This document shows positions 1 through 10,590 of a DNA stretch of 64,000 bases, in pieces. Each line of letters opens with the position of its first letter. Within the stretch, counting starts at the first letter, position 1. The position numbers and the translations under genes were made by a program. Under the pieces are notes generated by a model. That model ran no database searches. It worked only from the letters and a program-made list of their open reading frames with translations, and was not told the origin of the DNA. Origin of the DNA: Schistocephalus solidus (Eukaryota; Platyhelminthes; Cestoda; Diphyllobothriidea; Diphyllobothriidae); NCBI GenBank assembly GCA_017591395.1, contig WEDG01004631.1:62001-126000 (forward strand), written 5' to 3'.

Positions 1-429
1 ACCCGTGAAGATCGTTTTCATTTTACAAAATTCAGTCAAGTTAAGGAGATAATAGGCCAAGCCGACGAAATAAGCAGAAATAAATGACGGCGTAGAATCT
101 CATGCCCTCTTATTCAAATGTATAGGGACATTGTCCATTAAGAAATCAAGATAAACTGCTCACTCAAATAGCGATCTAGAGTTATGAAACGTGATAGGTA
201 AATAAAGCGTGAACCTTTTGGTCCGATATGAGGATGCACATGAATATACGGGTTACAAAAAGTGCACAAGCCAGGTGTATTGATGAGGAATTCACTGCAA
301 CATAGACTCGCCCTAGTGGTTAGTCCAATAAATCGAACCACGCAGACGTAACCTGATTACTTATACAATAAAAGATACATTCGCATTGGTTGATGAGCTA
401 AAGAGTGAAAATTTACTGAAGAAGAACAC

Positions 430-1165
430 GCCCTAACTTGAAATGCAGGGCTTGTTCACAAACATGCCACTAGATGAAAGCATTGATGTAATTTGTGAGC
501 ATGCGCCTGACACATGCGTGGAACCAGCGCAACTTCAAGAACTGCTTCAAATATTCACGCAAAACGTACAGTTCCTGTTCAACGAGCAGATTTTCCCGAC
601 AGACAGATGATGTTGCTATGGCCAGTCTATTGGCGCCAGTCTTAGCCGACATCTTCATGCCAAACGTTGAGCGAAAGTTAAGGCCAAAACGTACAGCAAA
701 CCTGGTTCTATAGACGATATGTGAATGACATTTTTGCCATTGTCAACAGCCCTAGAGATGGAGAATTGCCTCTGGAGGTGATGAACAAGGAACATGCAGA
801 GGTCAAATTTACAATTGAACATGAGAAGAATGACCTTGTGACTTTTTAGATGCTCTTGCACGTAGGCGGGAAGATGGTTCTTTTTAGAGGTCCACATATA
901 GAAAAACCACCTGGAAAGGTCATTACACGCACTTCCGCAGTTTCATTCCAATTCAGAAAAAAACAAAATTTGGTTTTGTGCCTGTTCCTTAGAGCCATTA
1001 GTATCTGTTCCTCAGATACGATCAATGATGAGATCAGTTTCCTAAAGAAGTTCTTTTTTGGAGACTGGTATCTGGAGATATCCATCGAGTAGTATTGCCA
1101 TCCCAGAGAAGAATGTCCTGACTGGATATCCGCCTCAAGAAAGCTGGCAAACACCCATCTTCTCT
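430..1165 (+). pseudogene. Penelope-like element reverse transcriptase, broken
   Basis: Remnant of a PLE reverse transcriptase, spread over several frames with stops and frameshifts. The frame from 443 reads GLFTNMPLDESIDVICEH, the conserved 'LFTNVPLDE' region of PLE palm domains. Around 610-645 comes VAMASLLAPVLADIFM, a decayed form of motif B (normally VAMGSPLGPVLADIF). At 706-738 FYRRYVNDIFAI is the catalytic motif C, with YVND in place of YVDD. Near 805-840 FTIEHEKND matches the segment before the usual 'LAFLDVLL', here interrupted by TAG. From 940 to 1060 the frame with LCLFLRAISICSSDT resembles the thumb region. Homology to PLEs is established family knowledge recognised by eye; decay is seen directly. 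No endonuclease domain follows, so this is a truncated copy. Confidence 0.8.
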
Positions 1166-2175
1166 TGAAGGGAGAAATAGCTTAATGCAGAATTGAAGGA
1201 ACGCATGCGTCTTCTAAATTAGTATTCATAGGCACTAAAAAGGTTATTCCGGTAAGACCAACCAAAGATATTCTGCCTATGCACGCCAATTTTATTCATG
1301 AGTTTACCTGTAGTTATGGCTACAAATATATTAAACCCATGTAAAGGCAGTTGGCAACTCGGTCGGCTAAATGCTACAGATAGATAATGGACGTAACCCA
1401 TTCCCTCTCACCATGCGCAACTGAATATCAGGCCAAAAATTCATGCTTTATTTACCTTTCCCGTTTCATCCCTCTAAGTCGATGTTTAATTGGCCAGTTT
1501 ATTTATTTATAGCTAATGACCATATACATTTGAATAAGAGGTCGTAAAAGTCTGCAACAAGCTAATTTTGGCACCATTACCTCGTCCAACTTCATCCCCC
1601 GGAAAACAGTGTTTCAATCTAGTAGGCAGTTTTGGTAAATTGGAGTAATTTAGTTGACCCATCCATGAAATAATTAACCATGTCAGCCAAATTCGTATCC
1701 GCAAAATTAAAAGCACGGTGGTCTAAGAAACCGAGTTACGGGATGCCATCGGAAAATGTATTTTGCCATATTTTGTCTGGGTTGCATTATGCCCCTTTCC
1801 CAAACTACCTAGTACTTGAGTTTGTTAATCGGCTGGTGAATTTTAGATTGAATGGTGTGGTCGTTAAATTTGAGTGCGCTAGACGGGTAAGTAAATCGCA
1901 AATTTACAAGACGTAAGTTTGTCGGTTAAAGACACGTATCTCAGGCAATTTGAGCGCCGGTTGTACTGAAGCCATATCCCTTCTGTCATGTGTTTGAGAT
2001 ACGCCAAGTTCGTTGCATTTTTCTCAAGAGCGTCAGCCGAATTTAACTTTTTCTTGAATCAAATGTTCCAAACTGCTAGACCGCAGATCTTTGGAGCCAA
2101 GATTAACTGAAAAGACTTGTCTCATTATAAAGGGCGAACTATAAGATACTATATGATATAAGTCCCTTTACGGCC
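1166..2175. other. No recognised feature; weak open frame
   Basis: Mostly AT-rich sequence without a recognisable gene. An open frame at 1680-1916 (+) contains two donor-like sites (G|GTAAGT near 1888 and GTAAGTTT near 1911), but I see no convincing acceptor or domain, so I do not call an exon. Confidence 0.3.
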
Positions 2176-2179
2176 GCCC

Positions 2180-2462
2180 ATCGGACTTGAGAGTGAGCCC
2201 CAAGGCAAATCAAGACGAGTGGATTCCGTTAGCGATTAGTGAGCGTTCATCAAAAAATGCCAATATTCGATATCTAAACCGGCAAGACAACGAGCCCATG
2301 GTTCGTTGGTTAGAAACTTTGACTTCTCTTAAAAGTTCACGGGTTCGAGCCTCGGGAGGGGCACCACCTGAGGCTGAATGTGACTGTCTGATGAACGGCT
2401 AATGAGCCAGAAAGGATGATTTCAGTCTGTTTTGTCTTTGCTGGCAACATTTATTAGAATAT
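2180..2462 (+). mobile_element. Hammerhead SINE copy, decayed
   Basis: Copy of the window's main SINE. It begins with the 'gagtgagccccaaggca' module (about 2187-2260). A tRNA-like head follows at 2290-2360, with a degraded A box and a good B box (ggttcgagcct). The body holds CTGATGA at 2388-2394 and GAAA at 2410-2413. Stem I still pairs (GACTG with CAGTC at 2423-2427), but an extra base after CTGATGA and a changed stem III suggest the ribozyme is dead. The frame 2187-2402 is a by-product of the repeat. Confidence 0.75.
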
Positions 2463-2778
2463 AAGAACTCCCTCCCCTCCTTTAACCTTTCATGCTTGGT
2501 TTGTATTTCATTGGGTAATTTGGATTGCTGTACTAAAAGTTTATGTGTCGGTTTAAGCGAGGTGCAGGCCTCATATCGGAGTTTTCCTTTACTCCACACC
2601 ATACTCTTCTTTTTGAACTTTGGGAGTAAAACTGGACTGCACTTGCACTTTGAAGATTTATTAAATAAGGCTCCCTAAAGTCTGACAAAGTCTTTGGGCC
2701 CATTTTACTGGAACTCTTTTAGAAAGTGTTCTAAGAAAGGTCACATTAGGCGCGGCGGAGCAGGGTGGTCTCGTAGGT

Positions 2779-3105
2779 CTACTTACTGTCAGTCGACTTC
2801 TTCGTCGGCCTGTAGCTCATCTTGGAAGCGACGGGGTCGTAGGCCAGACGGCGTTGCAGGGCGGAGCTGACGTCGGATTTGACCGCAGGGCCGGTGATCC
2901 ATCTGCTCTCTAAGACAGACTTCTCCCCTGAAAGCATGCTTGCTTGGTCTGATTGATCGTTAGGGCACAGCACTGCTGGATCGACGTCGGCTGGTCTCTC
3001 TGAACGAGTAGGAAGGTCTCTGAGCCCGCAGGTCTTGAAAACTGAGGGAGTCAGGATAAAATGGATAAGAGACAGGATCCAGAAAAGACGTTGGTGAATG
3101 AACAC
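2779..3105 (-). CDS. Coding-like open frame, unrecognised
   Basis: Open frame of about 108 codons on the minus strand, clearly richer in GC than its surroundings and with protein-like composition. On the minus strand a donor-like ACA|GTAAGT overlaps its 3' end, so it could be an exon rather than a complete gene. The N-terminal stretch is hydrophobic (FWILSLIHFILT) and the rest polar. It may be part of an old retroelement, since base composition and isolation fit that too. No domain is recognised. Confidence 0.25.
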   Translation of the reverse strand: MFIHQRLFWILSLIHFILTPSVFKTCGLRDLPTRSERPADVDPAVLCPNDQSDQASMLSGEKSVLESRWITGPAVKSDVSSALQRRLAYDPVASKMSYRPTKKSTDSK

Positions 3106-3109
3106 CTTG

Positions 3110-3850
3110 TACTACCTAATTATCATCAAAAAATGTGTCATCAAGAGATCTCCGTGGCATAATGCGGGTCTCCAATTTCTGCTAGACCAACAGCTCTACA
3201 AAAATGTATGAACCATGTAATATTTGAACAAACCAAAACCTAAGGGTGTTCTTTTGAGGACGTGTGGATGCAGCAGTAGTTTTTAGCTTTAATTAGTTGG
3301 TATCGTCTGTATAGATAAGAATGGTGTCAGAAGAACCAGAACCAAAGTCCACAGAAAAATGTTAAAAATGTCATCAAAGAGTTCACTTTTTGCAGCTGCT
3401 CATTATCTTAAGAATAGGTCCCATCGCTGAAGAGCTGAAAGCGTTAATAATTTTCCAGCTATATTGGAAATGACAGTAATCCAGGCATATTGCATCTGGG
3501 AGTTATAAACCACATTACCTACGTCATTGATTAAAAGCGAATTTAAATATCTCGTTCCTAATTAGGCTTCTTTTTAGTGCTGGTGGGATATCAAGAACAT
3601 TTCGAAAAATTTCGTTACCCAGACAAAACAACTGAATGTGACGCAGAAGTGTGCACGAAATTGCAAACCAGAGAAATGTAAATTAATTGAGCAAAATTTA
3701 AATCCAAATTATGTGCGAAGGTGACATGCTTGTTTTCAGGTGCCAATTTCGGAAGTGGAACCAAGATGATCAATAATTGTGCTTTCCTAATGAACCGTGA
3801 GGTAGACAGGGGACGCATCCAAAAGACGTGTCTATGATCAGACAGCCATG
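3110..3850. other. No recognised feature
   Basis: AT-rich sequence with only short random frames on both strands. I see no splice-bounded exon, RNA gene or family repeat here. Confidence 0.3.
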
Positions 3851-4044
3851 GCTCTAGCTCCAGCCTGCCAAGTCGTGTGCGGCTTCTTTCCTTGAAACTG
3901 GCACCGAAAACAAGAGAAACACACTCAAGCTCACAGACTCTGTGAGAGCTCTAGGCATAGTCTCCGTCATAATTTTCGTCGTAATAGCCAACGGATATCG
4001 GCAAGACAATGCATAAGGCAACCAGAGTACGAGTTGTGGAAGGA

Positions 4045-4432
4045 ATGCCTTGTATGGCCGTCTAACTAGGACACGAGAAAAGGGACCGCTTAAAATACGG
4101 GGCCTTACGGTAAATTTCAGGAAGGGTAAACAAACCCGTATCCTAACGCAAACACTAACCTTAGTATAAGACTTACATGTCACCGTGATCTTAACCCTAC
4201 CTCTAAACTAAACTTAAAAAGTACAGGTTACACGATAATAACCTTAAATCTTAGCATAACCAGGATCCTAACCCTAACTCTGACCATAACCTCAAACTTA
4301 AACCTAACCCAAAACTTAACCCTAACCCTCACCTTAATCCTGAGCAAAATCTTCTTGGAATTTAGTGCAAAGCCACATGTATTACGGATGATTCTTTTTC
4401 CCCTATTCTGTTTAGGCGGTCATACAAGGCAT
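4045..4432 (-). mobile_element. TIR element with telomere-like core, copy A
   Basis: About 388 bp bounded by terminal inverted repeats. The left end 4045-4065 reads atgccttgtatggccgtctaa, and the right end 4412-4432 reverse-complements to the same 21 bases with two mismatches. Subterminal blocks also match in inverted orientation: ggccttacggtaaattt near 4102, and an aattt...caaagccac block near 4358. The interior (about 4160-4340) is a degenerate run of CCTAA/CTTAA-type units, a decayed form of the TTAGGG-type telomere repeat. Copy B at 50387-50783 has the same parts in the opposite orientation. No transposase frame is present, so this is a non-autonomous or foldback element. Confidence 0.75.
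4160..4340 (-). repeat. Degenerate telomere-like repeats
   Basis: Run of imperfect six- to seven-base units such as aaccctaacc, cttaacc and cctaactc, resembling TTAGGG telomeric DNA read on the minus strand. It lies inside the TIR element rather than at a chromosome end: ordinary sequence continues on both sides. Confidence 0.7.
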
Positions 4433-4531
4433 CTACACCCAAGTTGTTCATACCAAATTGAACTGTCTCTGATAACAGGAGCCTCTGGGTTTAACTGTGG
4501 TCATCTAGTAAGCACGTTTTTACGGATGATT

Positions 4532-4927
4532 TCATCCGCGGAGGCCTCCTCGCACATATATATGAGGTCTGCGAAGGATAAACCAGGGAATCCAGTTAGA
4601 AACGAAGTGACGTTTGACAACGGGAGGTCGATGTGAGTCGAACTGTCCGAACACTATAGCTAGGTTTTCGCATTCGCACGCCTGCCATAGACTGCTCGAA
4701 ACAGCGCTGCTATGACATTTTAATTGACTTAAATCTTTCGGCATTTTAGCAGGGGAGAACGAAAAGTGACAGAACAAATCCATGAACGCCAAATAACAGA
4801 TAGATGCTATATCTGCCACTGTATTCCATCGCCTCTGGCGTCCGCTAGCAAACAATTCACATTTGATTTGGTTACCATCCGGCACTAGGTTTTCCACTGG
4901 ATAGCGTCTCTCCGTCATCTTTGACAT
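4532..4927 (-). CDS. 131-codon open frame, unrecognised
   Basis: Open frame starting at an ATG (minus strand, 4927) and running 131 codons to a stop, unusually long for this AT-rich background. Composition is protein-like: a basic, polar N-terminal part, several cysteines (CECENLAIVFG in the middle) and a tryptophan-containing C-terminal part. I recognise no family. Its length and balanced composition fit either a real exon or a fragment of an old retroelement. No convincing splice junction was found. The shorter plus-strand frame at 4355-4636 overlaps the TIR element and is treated as a shadow. Confidence 0.3.
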   Translation of the reverse strand: MSKMTERRYPVENLVPDGNQIKCELFASGRQRRWNTVADIASICYLAFMDLFCHFSFSPAKMPKDLSQLKCHSSAVSSSLWQACECENLAIVFGQFDSHRPPVVKRHFVSNWIPWFILRRPHIYVRGGLRG

Positions 4928-4929
4928 CT

Positions 4930-6080
4930 TGCTCAGTTAGCCCCTTAGCACAGCGCATTGGCCACAGGCCTGTGCGAAATTCACAAATGAATTCCAACTA
5001 GCCAATTATTTGCATGCCTGTCTAAAAATTAAGGCTGTTTTCCTAGCTTTATATCTTCCAATCATTATCCAAGACGATCACCGGCCGTAGCATGGGAGTA
5101 GTAACCCTTACGAGTAGAACGAATTCGCTGCAAGCTATAAGATCTATTCCTGCCCTTCAGAATTTGCCCAAACTTGCAACTGACCAAACATAATGCTTTT
5201 CCAATCGGCCAGCGTCCAATGTATGAGAAATGGCTGCTTTGGATCCGTTTGCATACATTTCTTATTATTCATAAGAGCTGTAATGGCTCGACTCCGTGCG
5301 TATGTTGCAAAGTTGAACCTTTCGCGACTACGTGCAAGTGCGCACCCGTGACGGCCAATCCTGGCTGTCCAAACTAACAAATCACCTTCAAGGCTGACTC
5401 AATATGGCCTCGTCACCGTCTCACGCTCGTCGCAACATCCTCCCAACTGGCGTCCAAATTGATCTCTGCTCATATGGAACCGGGCCAGAAAACCGTTGCA
5501 GCGCTGTTGCCTCAAAATGCCGAATTGGATAAGGCATGGAACAAAATATTTCATATTTTTCAAGGTGGAAGGCAATTATCGGATAATGTCAGAAAACTGA
5601 CCAACAGAGAACTCAATTCACGTAATACTAAATAAAAACCAATTTTGAATTTTATTGAGCATATTTCCAGACGCCTCTGTAAATTACACTTGGAAATCCT
5701 CTTATTTAAGCAGCACATGGTTTTTGTACCCATATTTATTGCGAAAAGACATTTTCGTAGATATTTCCGCGATTTGAGCCCATTTCCAAACGTTATTCTT
5801 AACGAAAAGGAGAAACACACTAGTTAAAAGCTTATTATAATCCTGATATTTTTAATTTTGCATGAGCATTGATTGTGTTTGAGGAAAAACCCACCTAACC
5901 ATAGATATTCTTATATTGCAATGCATAGTGTCCAAGTTCGGTGGATTCTAAGCTGCAGCAATAAATTTGGGGATAGTCGTCGAAATGAATGATTACTAAG
6001 ATGATGCACACGTTATTATAAATTCAGGCCTTTTAAAATTCAAATTTATATCATCTTTAAGCATCGCGCTTCAAGAATAC
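4930..6080. other. No recognised gene
   Basis: Short frames on both strands at 5144-5380 and 5560-5827 mirror each other and show no domain or splice support. Nothing else stands out. Confidence 0.3.
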
Positions 6081-6094
6081 TTTAGTTAAGTGAA

Positions 6095-6610
6095 GAAGGA
6101 GAAGAAGAAACAGGTTGTTCGTTCACTGGAATCATGGCTTTATTCGGCTGAGCTTTCGAACGTTTCCTGGAGTCCATCGTCAGAGATAAAACAGTAACAT
6201 TTATGGGGAGAGGGGGCAGGGGCCAATCAGACAGCAGTGGCGCCAGTGCGGAGGTGACTACGCTGGGCCCTGTATGCCAGTGCCAGATCGATAAATCGAT
6301 GGCCCAGGTTCCCATCGGGGGCCCAGGCTTCAATCAATTCTCGGCTTGTCTTGCATCTGGCGTGGGCGATGATCTTCGTGGCTGCCAAGTTAAACACGTG
6401 ACCCGTTTCGTAGGTGTGGGCAGCCACTAGCGATAAACCATCACCCCGTCTCACAGCAAGCTTATGCACGCGTATGCGCGATCCAAGCATACCTCTAGTC
6501 TTTCCTGTGTAGTTACAGGAACAGTTTAGCATGGGATGCGATACACTACATAAACTTGTCACGGAGGGACCGGGCCTCAAGTGATTTTTCCGCCGGGTTG
6601 CTGCATTGCG
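6095..6610 (-). pseudogene. PLE GIY-YIG endonuclease remnant with 3' tail
   Basis: Minus-strand remnant of the C-terminal endonuclease of a PLE. The frame 6580-6227 contains NCSCNYTGKTRGMLGSRIR, the GIY-YIG signature region (usual form 'NYTGETGRxLxTRI'), then a stretch with SLVAAHTYETGHVF and ELIEAW. The last carries the conserved glutamate that serves as the metal ligand in this fold. Further on, the frame passes into another frame near 6300. Downstream, the sequence around 6140-6190 reads on the minus strand as 'ctgacgatggactcc' followed by 'gaaacgttcgaaagc', a tail similar to the one after the endonuclease at 27500. The reverse transcriptase part is absent, and frameshifts make this a 5'-truncated dead copy. 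Confidence 0.8.
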
Positions 6611-7330
6611 TCTGGATGCGTTTGAACAGTGTTCTCGGTTATGGTTACCGCTGAAGACTCTTATAATTTCACTGATTGGAACCTATTCACTTAAAAGCCC
6701 TTTATGTATTTTAAGCCAGGGTAACACGAGTACAGCATTGTTTCATTCAAAATATTTTTCAGATTTATTTCAGAAAAACATGTCAAGTGGTCTTTATTTC
6801 TGACCGTTAACAGTGGTGGGGAAAACCATCAGTCGTAGGGCTGGCTTATCGCATATAATGCCAAATTATGCGTCAATGAAGCCACTGAGTAGATCTGATC
6901 TTAAGAGAATCAGCACTCAAAGATACTGTTGAAGCAGACTCCATCAGCTGTAACAGCTGGGATCCTTTTGTCTGCGAACCTAGCCCTATGTGGCCTTAGG
7001 GTCACGTTCAAGCTTTATTTTCGTCATAGCCCAATCATACAATTACCAGTGCCCCCGCAAGCTATGGACTGCTGCGTTAAGTCCTCCTTTATTTCCGCAA
7101 GCACCCCCTGACAATGAAAGATGTCCTCCTTACGTCAGCGGCATCTGCAAAAAAACTACAGTTGTTAAATGCTCTTCTTTCGACTTCTCTCTCGCTTTCT
7201 TTCATATACAAATTTAAACTCTGCCTCCGTTATTGCACCCAACCCTTCCTACCTTCCTATAGACCTACACCCTTTATAAATACGATCATGCGCTTATTCA
7301 TTTTTCTCTGTCATGTTAGTGGTCAGGACA
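6611..7330. other. No recognised gene
   Basis: Short frames only (for example 6606-6803 and 6929-7217, +). None shows a domain or a convincing exon boundary. Confidence 0.3.
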
Positions 7331-7334
7331 CTGT

Positions 7335-7705
7335 CATGACACCAAGCTCAGGTGGGGAAGGGGGAGAGAGTGCGATAGCTTCAGCGAAAGTCTGCTATCA
7401 TTTAAAACTAATCCCCGCGCAAGTCAACGTCCCTGCCCCACCATGTTGTGGAGCACATGGTGGACATCATCGGACTACGACGGTCTAACTATTTTCAGTG
7501 GTTTATTGCGCACGGAACAGACGCGTATGACACGCGCAGATGGATGGTTTTACTCTGTCTGCCACTGCGCTATATCCCGACTCCGGTCTATTTGACTCTG
7601 GTTTGACAAGTGGGCTCAAGTGGGTGAGGGAGGGTAGAGAGCGTTAGATTCTGTGCAAGTGACAGTCCCTGCACACTGTCTACTGTGGCGTGCAAGGTGA
7701 ATATG
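7335..7705 (-). repeat. Dispersed repeat R3, minus-strand fragments
   Basis: Two adjacent stretches (about 7345-7490 and 7620-7700) share the words 'gggagagagtgcg', 'cgtccctgccccaccatg' and 'ggagcacatggtgg' with 53000-53170, and in reverse complement with 57160-58160. It is therefore a dispersed, non-coding repeat family; the frame 7114-7488 runs into it by chance. Confidence 0.6.
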
Positions 7706-7935
7706 GGCGTTCGCGACGTTCGTATTTTCAAGTGTAAACAGGGGCTATTTCCATGGTAAGGCGTATGATGTTCACCCTTTCCGTCTACCTCATCAAAGAA
7801 ATATCAATAACCATTGTTTTAACTGAGTAATGGTTTTCATTTAACCTAACTCAGGGTGCTCTTCGGAGTCGCGACTATAAGTTATGTTTGTCTTAAGAAA
7901 AATAAAATTTCTTCATTTGACCAACTAGTGAAATA

Positions 7936-8300
7936 CCCGGTGGCCTCAGTGGGTTTCGAACCCGCGCCAGCAAGGGGAAGGCTTTAGTTCAGCTAATGAT
8001 CTAGGCTACTCTAGTAATAACCCCCTACTTATTAATTGTACCTGGTTGATTATCGATTGAGTACTTAGAAAATTCTGTTCGGGCAGTCAGCTTACTGTAT
8101 CAGAATTGGTGGATTCCATACGTTGCAGTATGCTGCGCGGGTAACTTGTCCCAAATGTGACTAAATTCACGGCTCCCGGGGCTGGGATGCTTATAGCTTC
8201 GTTGGCTAGAGCATTGGCTGTACTCAAGTTTTCCCCTTGCTGGCGTGGGTCCAAATCCACCGTGGCTGGCGAGTTTTTCACAAGTGGATCACATGAATTA
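7936..8300. repeat. Inverted pair of tRNA-like repeat fragments
   Basis: The segment 7936-7978 (ending ccagcaaggggaa) is an imperfect reverse complement of 8231-8266 (starting ttccccttgctgg), about three quarters identical by eye. The plus copy at 8155-8300 has a tRNA-like layout: a 'tggctagagcattggctg' A-box-like part, a 'gggtccaaatcc' B-box-like part, then a 'gagtttttcaca' tail. Related fragments lie at 29405-29520 and 51270-51380. This is a second tRNA-derived family, lacking the hammerhead body. Confidence 0.55.
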
Positions 8301-9770
8301 TTAAAAGCTGCCAAAATCCCTTAGTAAAAAAATAAAATTGTACTTTAAAATATTGGCAAAAAGGACAGATAAAATAAAATCAAACCCCAAGCCCAGTCAG
8401 TCGATGTGTTGGCGCATGTATGTATGCTGTCACGTTGCAGAGTGCGCACTCGCGAGAAAAGCGTAGCGACGTTGCACTTCGCACCTACATCCAGCCTTCA
8501 TGTACGCCAGTGCAAACACATATCGGGATCGCATCAGGCGTCTTACACGCCAAATACTGTCATGGTGACGCTTGTCCTATGAAAAGTCAAAGTTCTGCTG
8601 GCACTAGCATCAGCACCAGAGCACGTGGGCTACGTAACCTCCACCTTACAGCAAGTGATTCAGCGTCATCTCACGTCGCGGCTTGATCGCAGTGCGTTCC
8701 TAGATGTGAAACTGACAGCTTCTATATTTTGTGACAATTTTTGGTTTACCAGAAGGGGCTTATGGAGCGAAGGAGGGAAATATATGATGACAGCGATTTT
8801 TCTGGCTGACCGCAGATTTTTAACAGCAAGCTGGCCCACAAAGTCCCCTTCTCACACAAAATCCGCTGCTCAAACCGAATGGAATAGTGTACTGTTGTAG
8901 GCTTTCGTTTATACGGTCAACGTGTCCTCAAAGGTGACCGGTAATCACGTTAATATGTGATCTAAAGACATGAAAGCAAGAAACAGATATGAGAATTTTT
9001 AAAAAAATGCAGGTTGATTACTCCTCAAACTTCTGGAATTTGCCTTAAACGAAAGAAGTGATTATTGATATGCAGCGGGGTAATGGAGAAAATCTCAACT
9101 ACACATTTTGCCAAGTGCACACCGCTGCATCGCGAGGACGTGCGGCATTAGGCTCAACAGGGAATATCTTAGCGTTTCCTGCCTGTTTTAGTACATACTC
9201 CGGTTTTTTTTCAATAGCCTCAGAAATCCATGAATGAAGTTGTAGCGAATCGTTCTGTACACAATCTGACGATTTGAGTTGAATGTTAAGGAAGAGATCT
9301 GAAATGAAAACCATCAGACACATCGAAAGAATCGCTCACTATTCAGTTCCTGTCCACCGGTAGTCAGTAGCATATCATTGCTACATGATTTACAATAATT
9401 TAATAGGTTGTTCGCAAAAGGTCCAAATAATGTTTTGTCGGTATTTTGCTACTGAGAGACACATTTGTAAGCGGTTTGGCTCATAAAAGGGTCCGTATTG
9501 CATTTATGTGTTGCCTCGTTTTTCATATCTAAATTTCAGCTGAATCTGAAAATGCTTCTGCGAAAATTCCCATCAATGTCCACTCGTCGAATTCTGCGAA
9601 CGTTAAAAAGCTTTGTACAGCTCATTATTTTCTTGGATTGTCAAATTTAGACTAACTGGAAAAGAATGCTTAACATATTTTGAAAAGGCTTTTGCATTTC
9701 CTTCCTTTCCGATAAGATAGATCAGAACTACAAGAACTCCTACCTACCTGATGGTTTTGTGTTTTTAAAC
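8301..9770. other. No recognised gene
   Basis: Open frames at 8420-8686 and 8625-8900 (+) overlap each other and lack splice support. The gene whose last exon starts at 9776 should have an upstream exon in or before this stretch, but I cannot pick one. Confidence 0.3.
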
Positions 9771-9775
9771 TTCAG

Positions 9776-10126
9776 AAAACACTGCCTTTCCTTGGCAACG
9801 AAGATGACAGTTCATCTGTAGACGTTTGCCGTGGTGTCGATGTGGTGGGTTCAAATGAGGCTGACTTGCACGCAGCTATCGTTCCTTTGATGGCGGGAAA
9901 ATTTCCATCTGCGCGTGTAACATGCATGAAGTCGGACCCTGCCACAACGACTACCACGAGGATGGATCCGATTCCCATAGAGTATGTTAAGGGCCAAATT
10001 AAGAAGGATGCACTAGAGACTGAATTTGAGACTCGCAGTCACTGCAAAGTATTCATTATCGGCTACGCAATATACACTCTATTGACTGCCTTACAATTCA
10101 TGACTAAGCACGTCGTGATGGAGTAG
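9776..10126 (+). CDS. Terminal coding exon, unknown protein with C-terminal membrane segment
   Basis: A strong acceptor (a T-rich tract ending ttttaaacttcag at 9775) is followed by 116 open codons in phase 0, ending in TAG at 10126. The peptide starts KTLPFLGNEDDSSS, continues as a mixed hydrophilic domain with a threonine run (PATTTTTRMD), then a charged stretch (KGQIKKDALETEFETR). Near the C-terminus is a hydrophobic segment, KVFIIGYAIYTLLTALQF, long enough to span a membrane. That suggests a tail-anchored or last-helix membrane protein (inference). No family is recognised. A possible polyadenylation signal, AATAAA, lies at 10737-10742, with SINE sequence in the intervening 3' UTR. Upstream exons were not identified. 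The minus-strand frame 9772-9978 is a shadow. Confidence 0.55.
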   Translation, partial: KTLPFLGNEDDSSSVDVCRGVDVVGSNEADLHAAIVPLMAGKFPSARVTCMKSDPATTTTTRMDPIPIEYVKGQIKKDALETEFETRSHCKVFIIGYAIYTLLTALQFMTKHVVME

Positions 10127-10221
10127 TTAGCTGAAGAAGTAGAACATGAGAACTGGTAAACGACATTACTGACTAAGAAAAGTGAGACTAGACGTCATTT
10201 CCGACTAACAAGCCGTCAGAA

Positions 10222-10385
10222 GCCGGATGTACCTAACCCCAGATGTTGTGGAACCAGAGGCTCGAACCCGCAACCTGTTGGTTAGAAGTCCAACGCTCTA
10301 TCCCACTGCACAACTGGCTCGTTGTCTTGTCTGTTTCAATTTGGAGAATTAAAAATGTTAAATGGGAGCTCTCCGATCGCTTAAT
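10222..10385 (-). mobile_element. Hammerhead SINE, head fragment
   Basis: Minus-strand tRNA-like head: read in reverse it gives 'acgagccagttgtgcagtgg', 'ttggacttcta' and 'gcgggttcgagcctctgg', with the 'aaacagacaagac' lead-in. The body is mostly missing after 10222. It abuts plus-strand pieces of the same family. Confidence 0.75.
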
Positions 10386-10399
10386 GGGCTTGGTGGTCC

Positions 10400-10590
10400 C
10401 CTTGCACATTGGGGCTAGCTGGCTGATGATGGCTAATAAGCCAGAAACGGTAATTGCAATATTTGCTGGTAAGGTCACGTGGCCTATACCACTAGGCGCT
10501 GTGTGGTTGGTGGCAGGACTCGGGTTTGAGCCCCCAAGGCAGAATGGGACGAGTGATTCCCGTAAACTATTAGTGGGCGTCCATCTACCA
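10400..10590 (+). mobile_element. Hammerhead SINE, body plus hairpin module
   Basis: Body with agctggCTGATGA (CTGATGA at 10423-10429), a perfect 5-bp stem II (TGGCT/AGCCA, AATA loop) and GAAA at 10444-10447. The sequence after GAAA is changed, so stems I and III are lost. The 'gagcccccaaggcagaatgggacgag' module follows at about 10527, showing the body-then-module order seen in tandem copies. Confidence 0.75.

Noticed and set aside
4160..4340. True telomere or chromosome end
   Set aside because: Units are heavily degraded, run only about 180 bp, and lie between inverted repeats with normal sequence on both sides.
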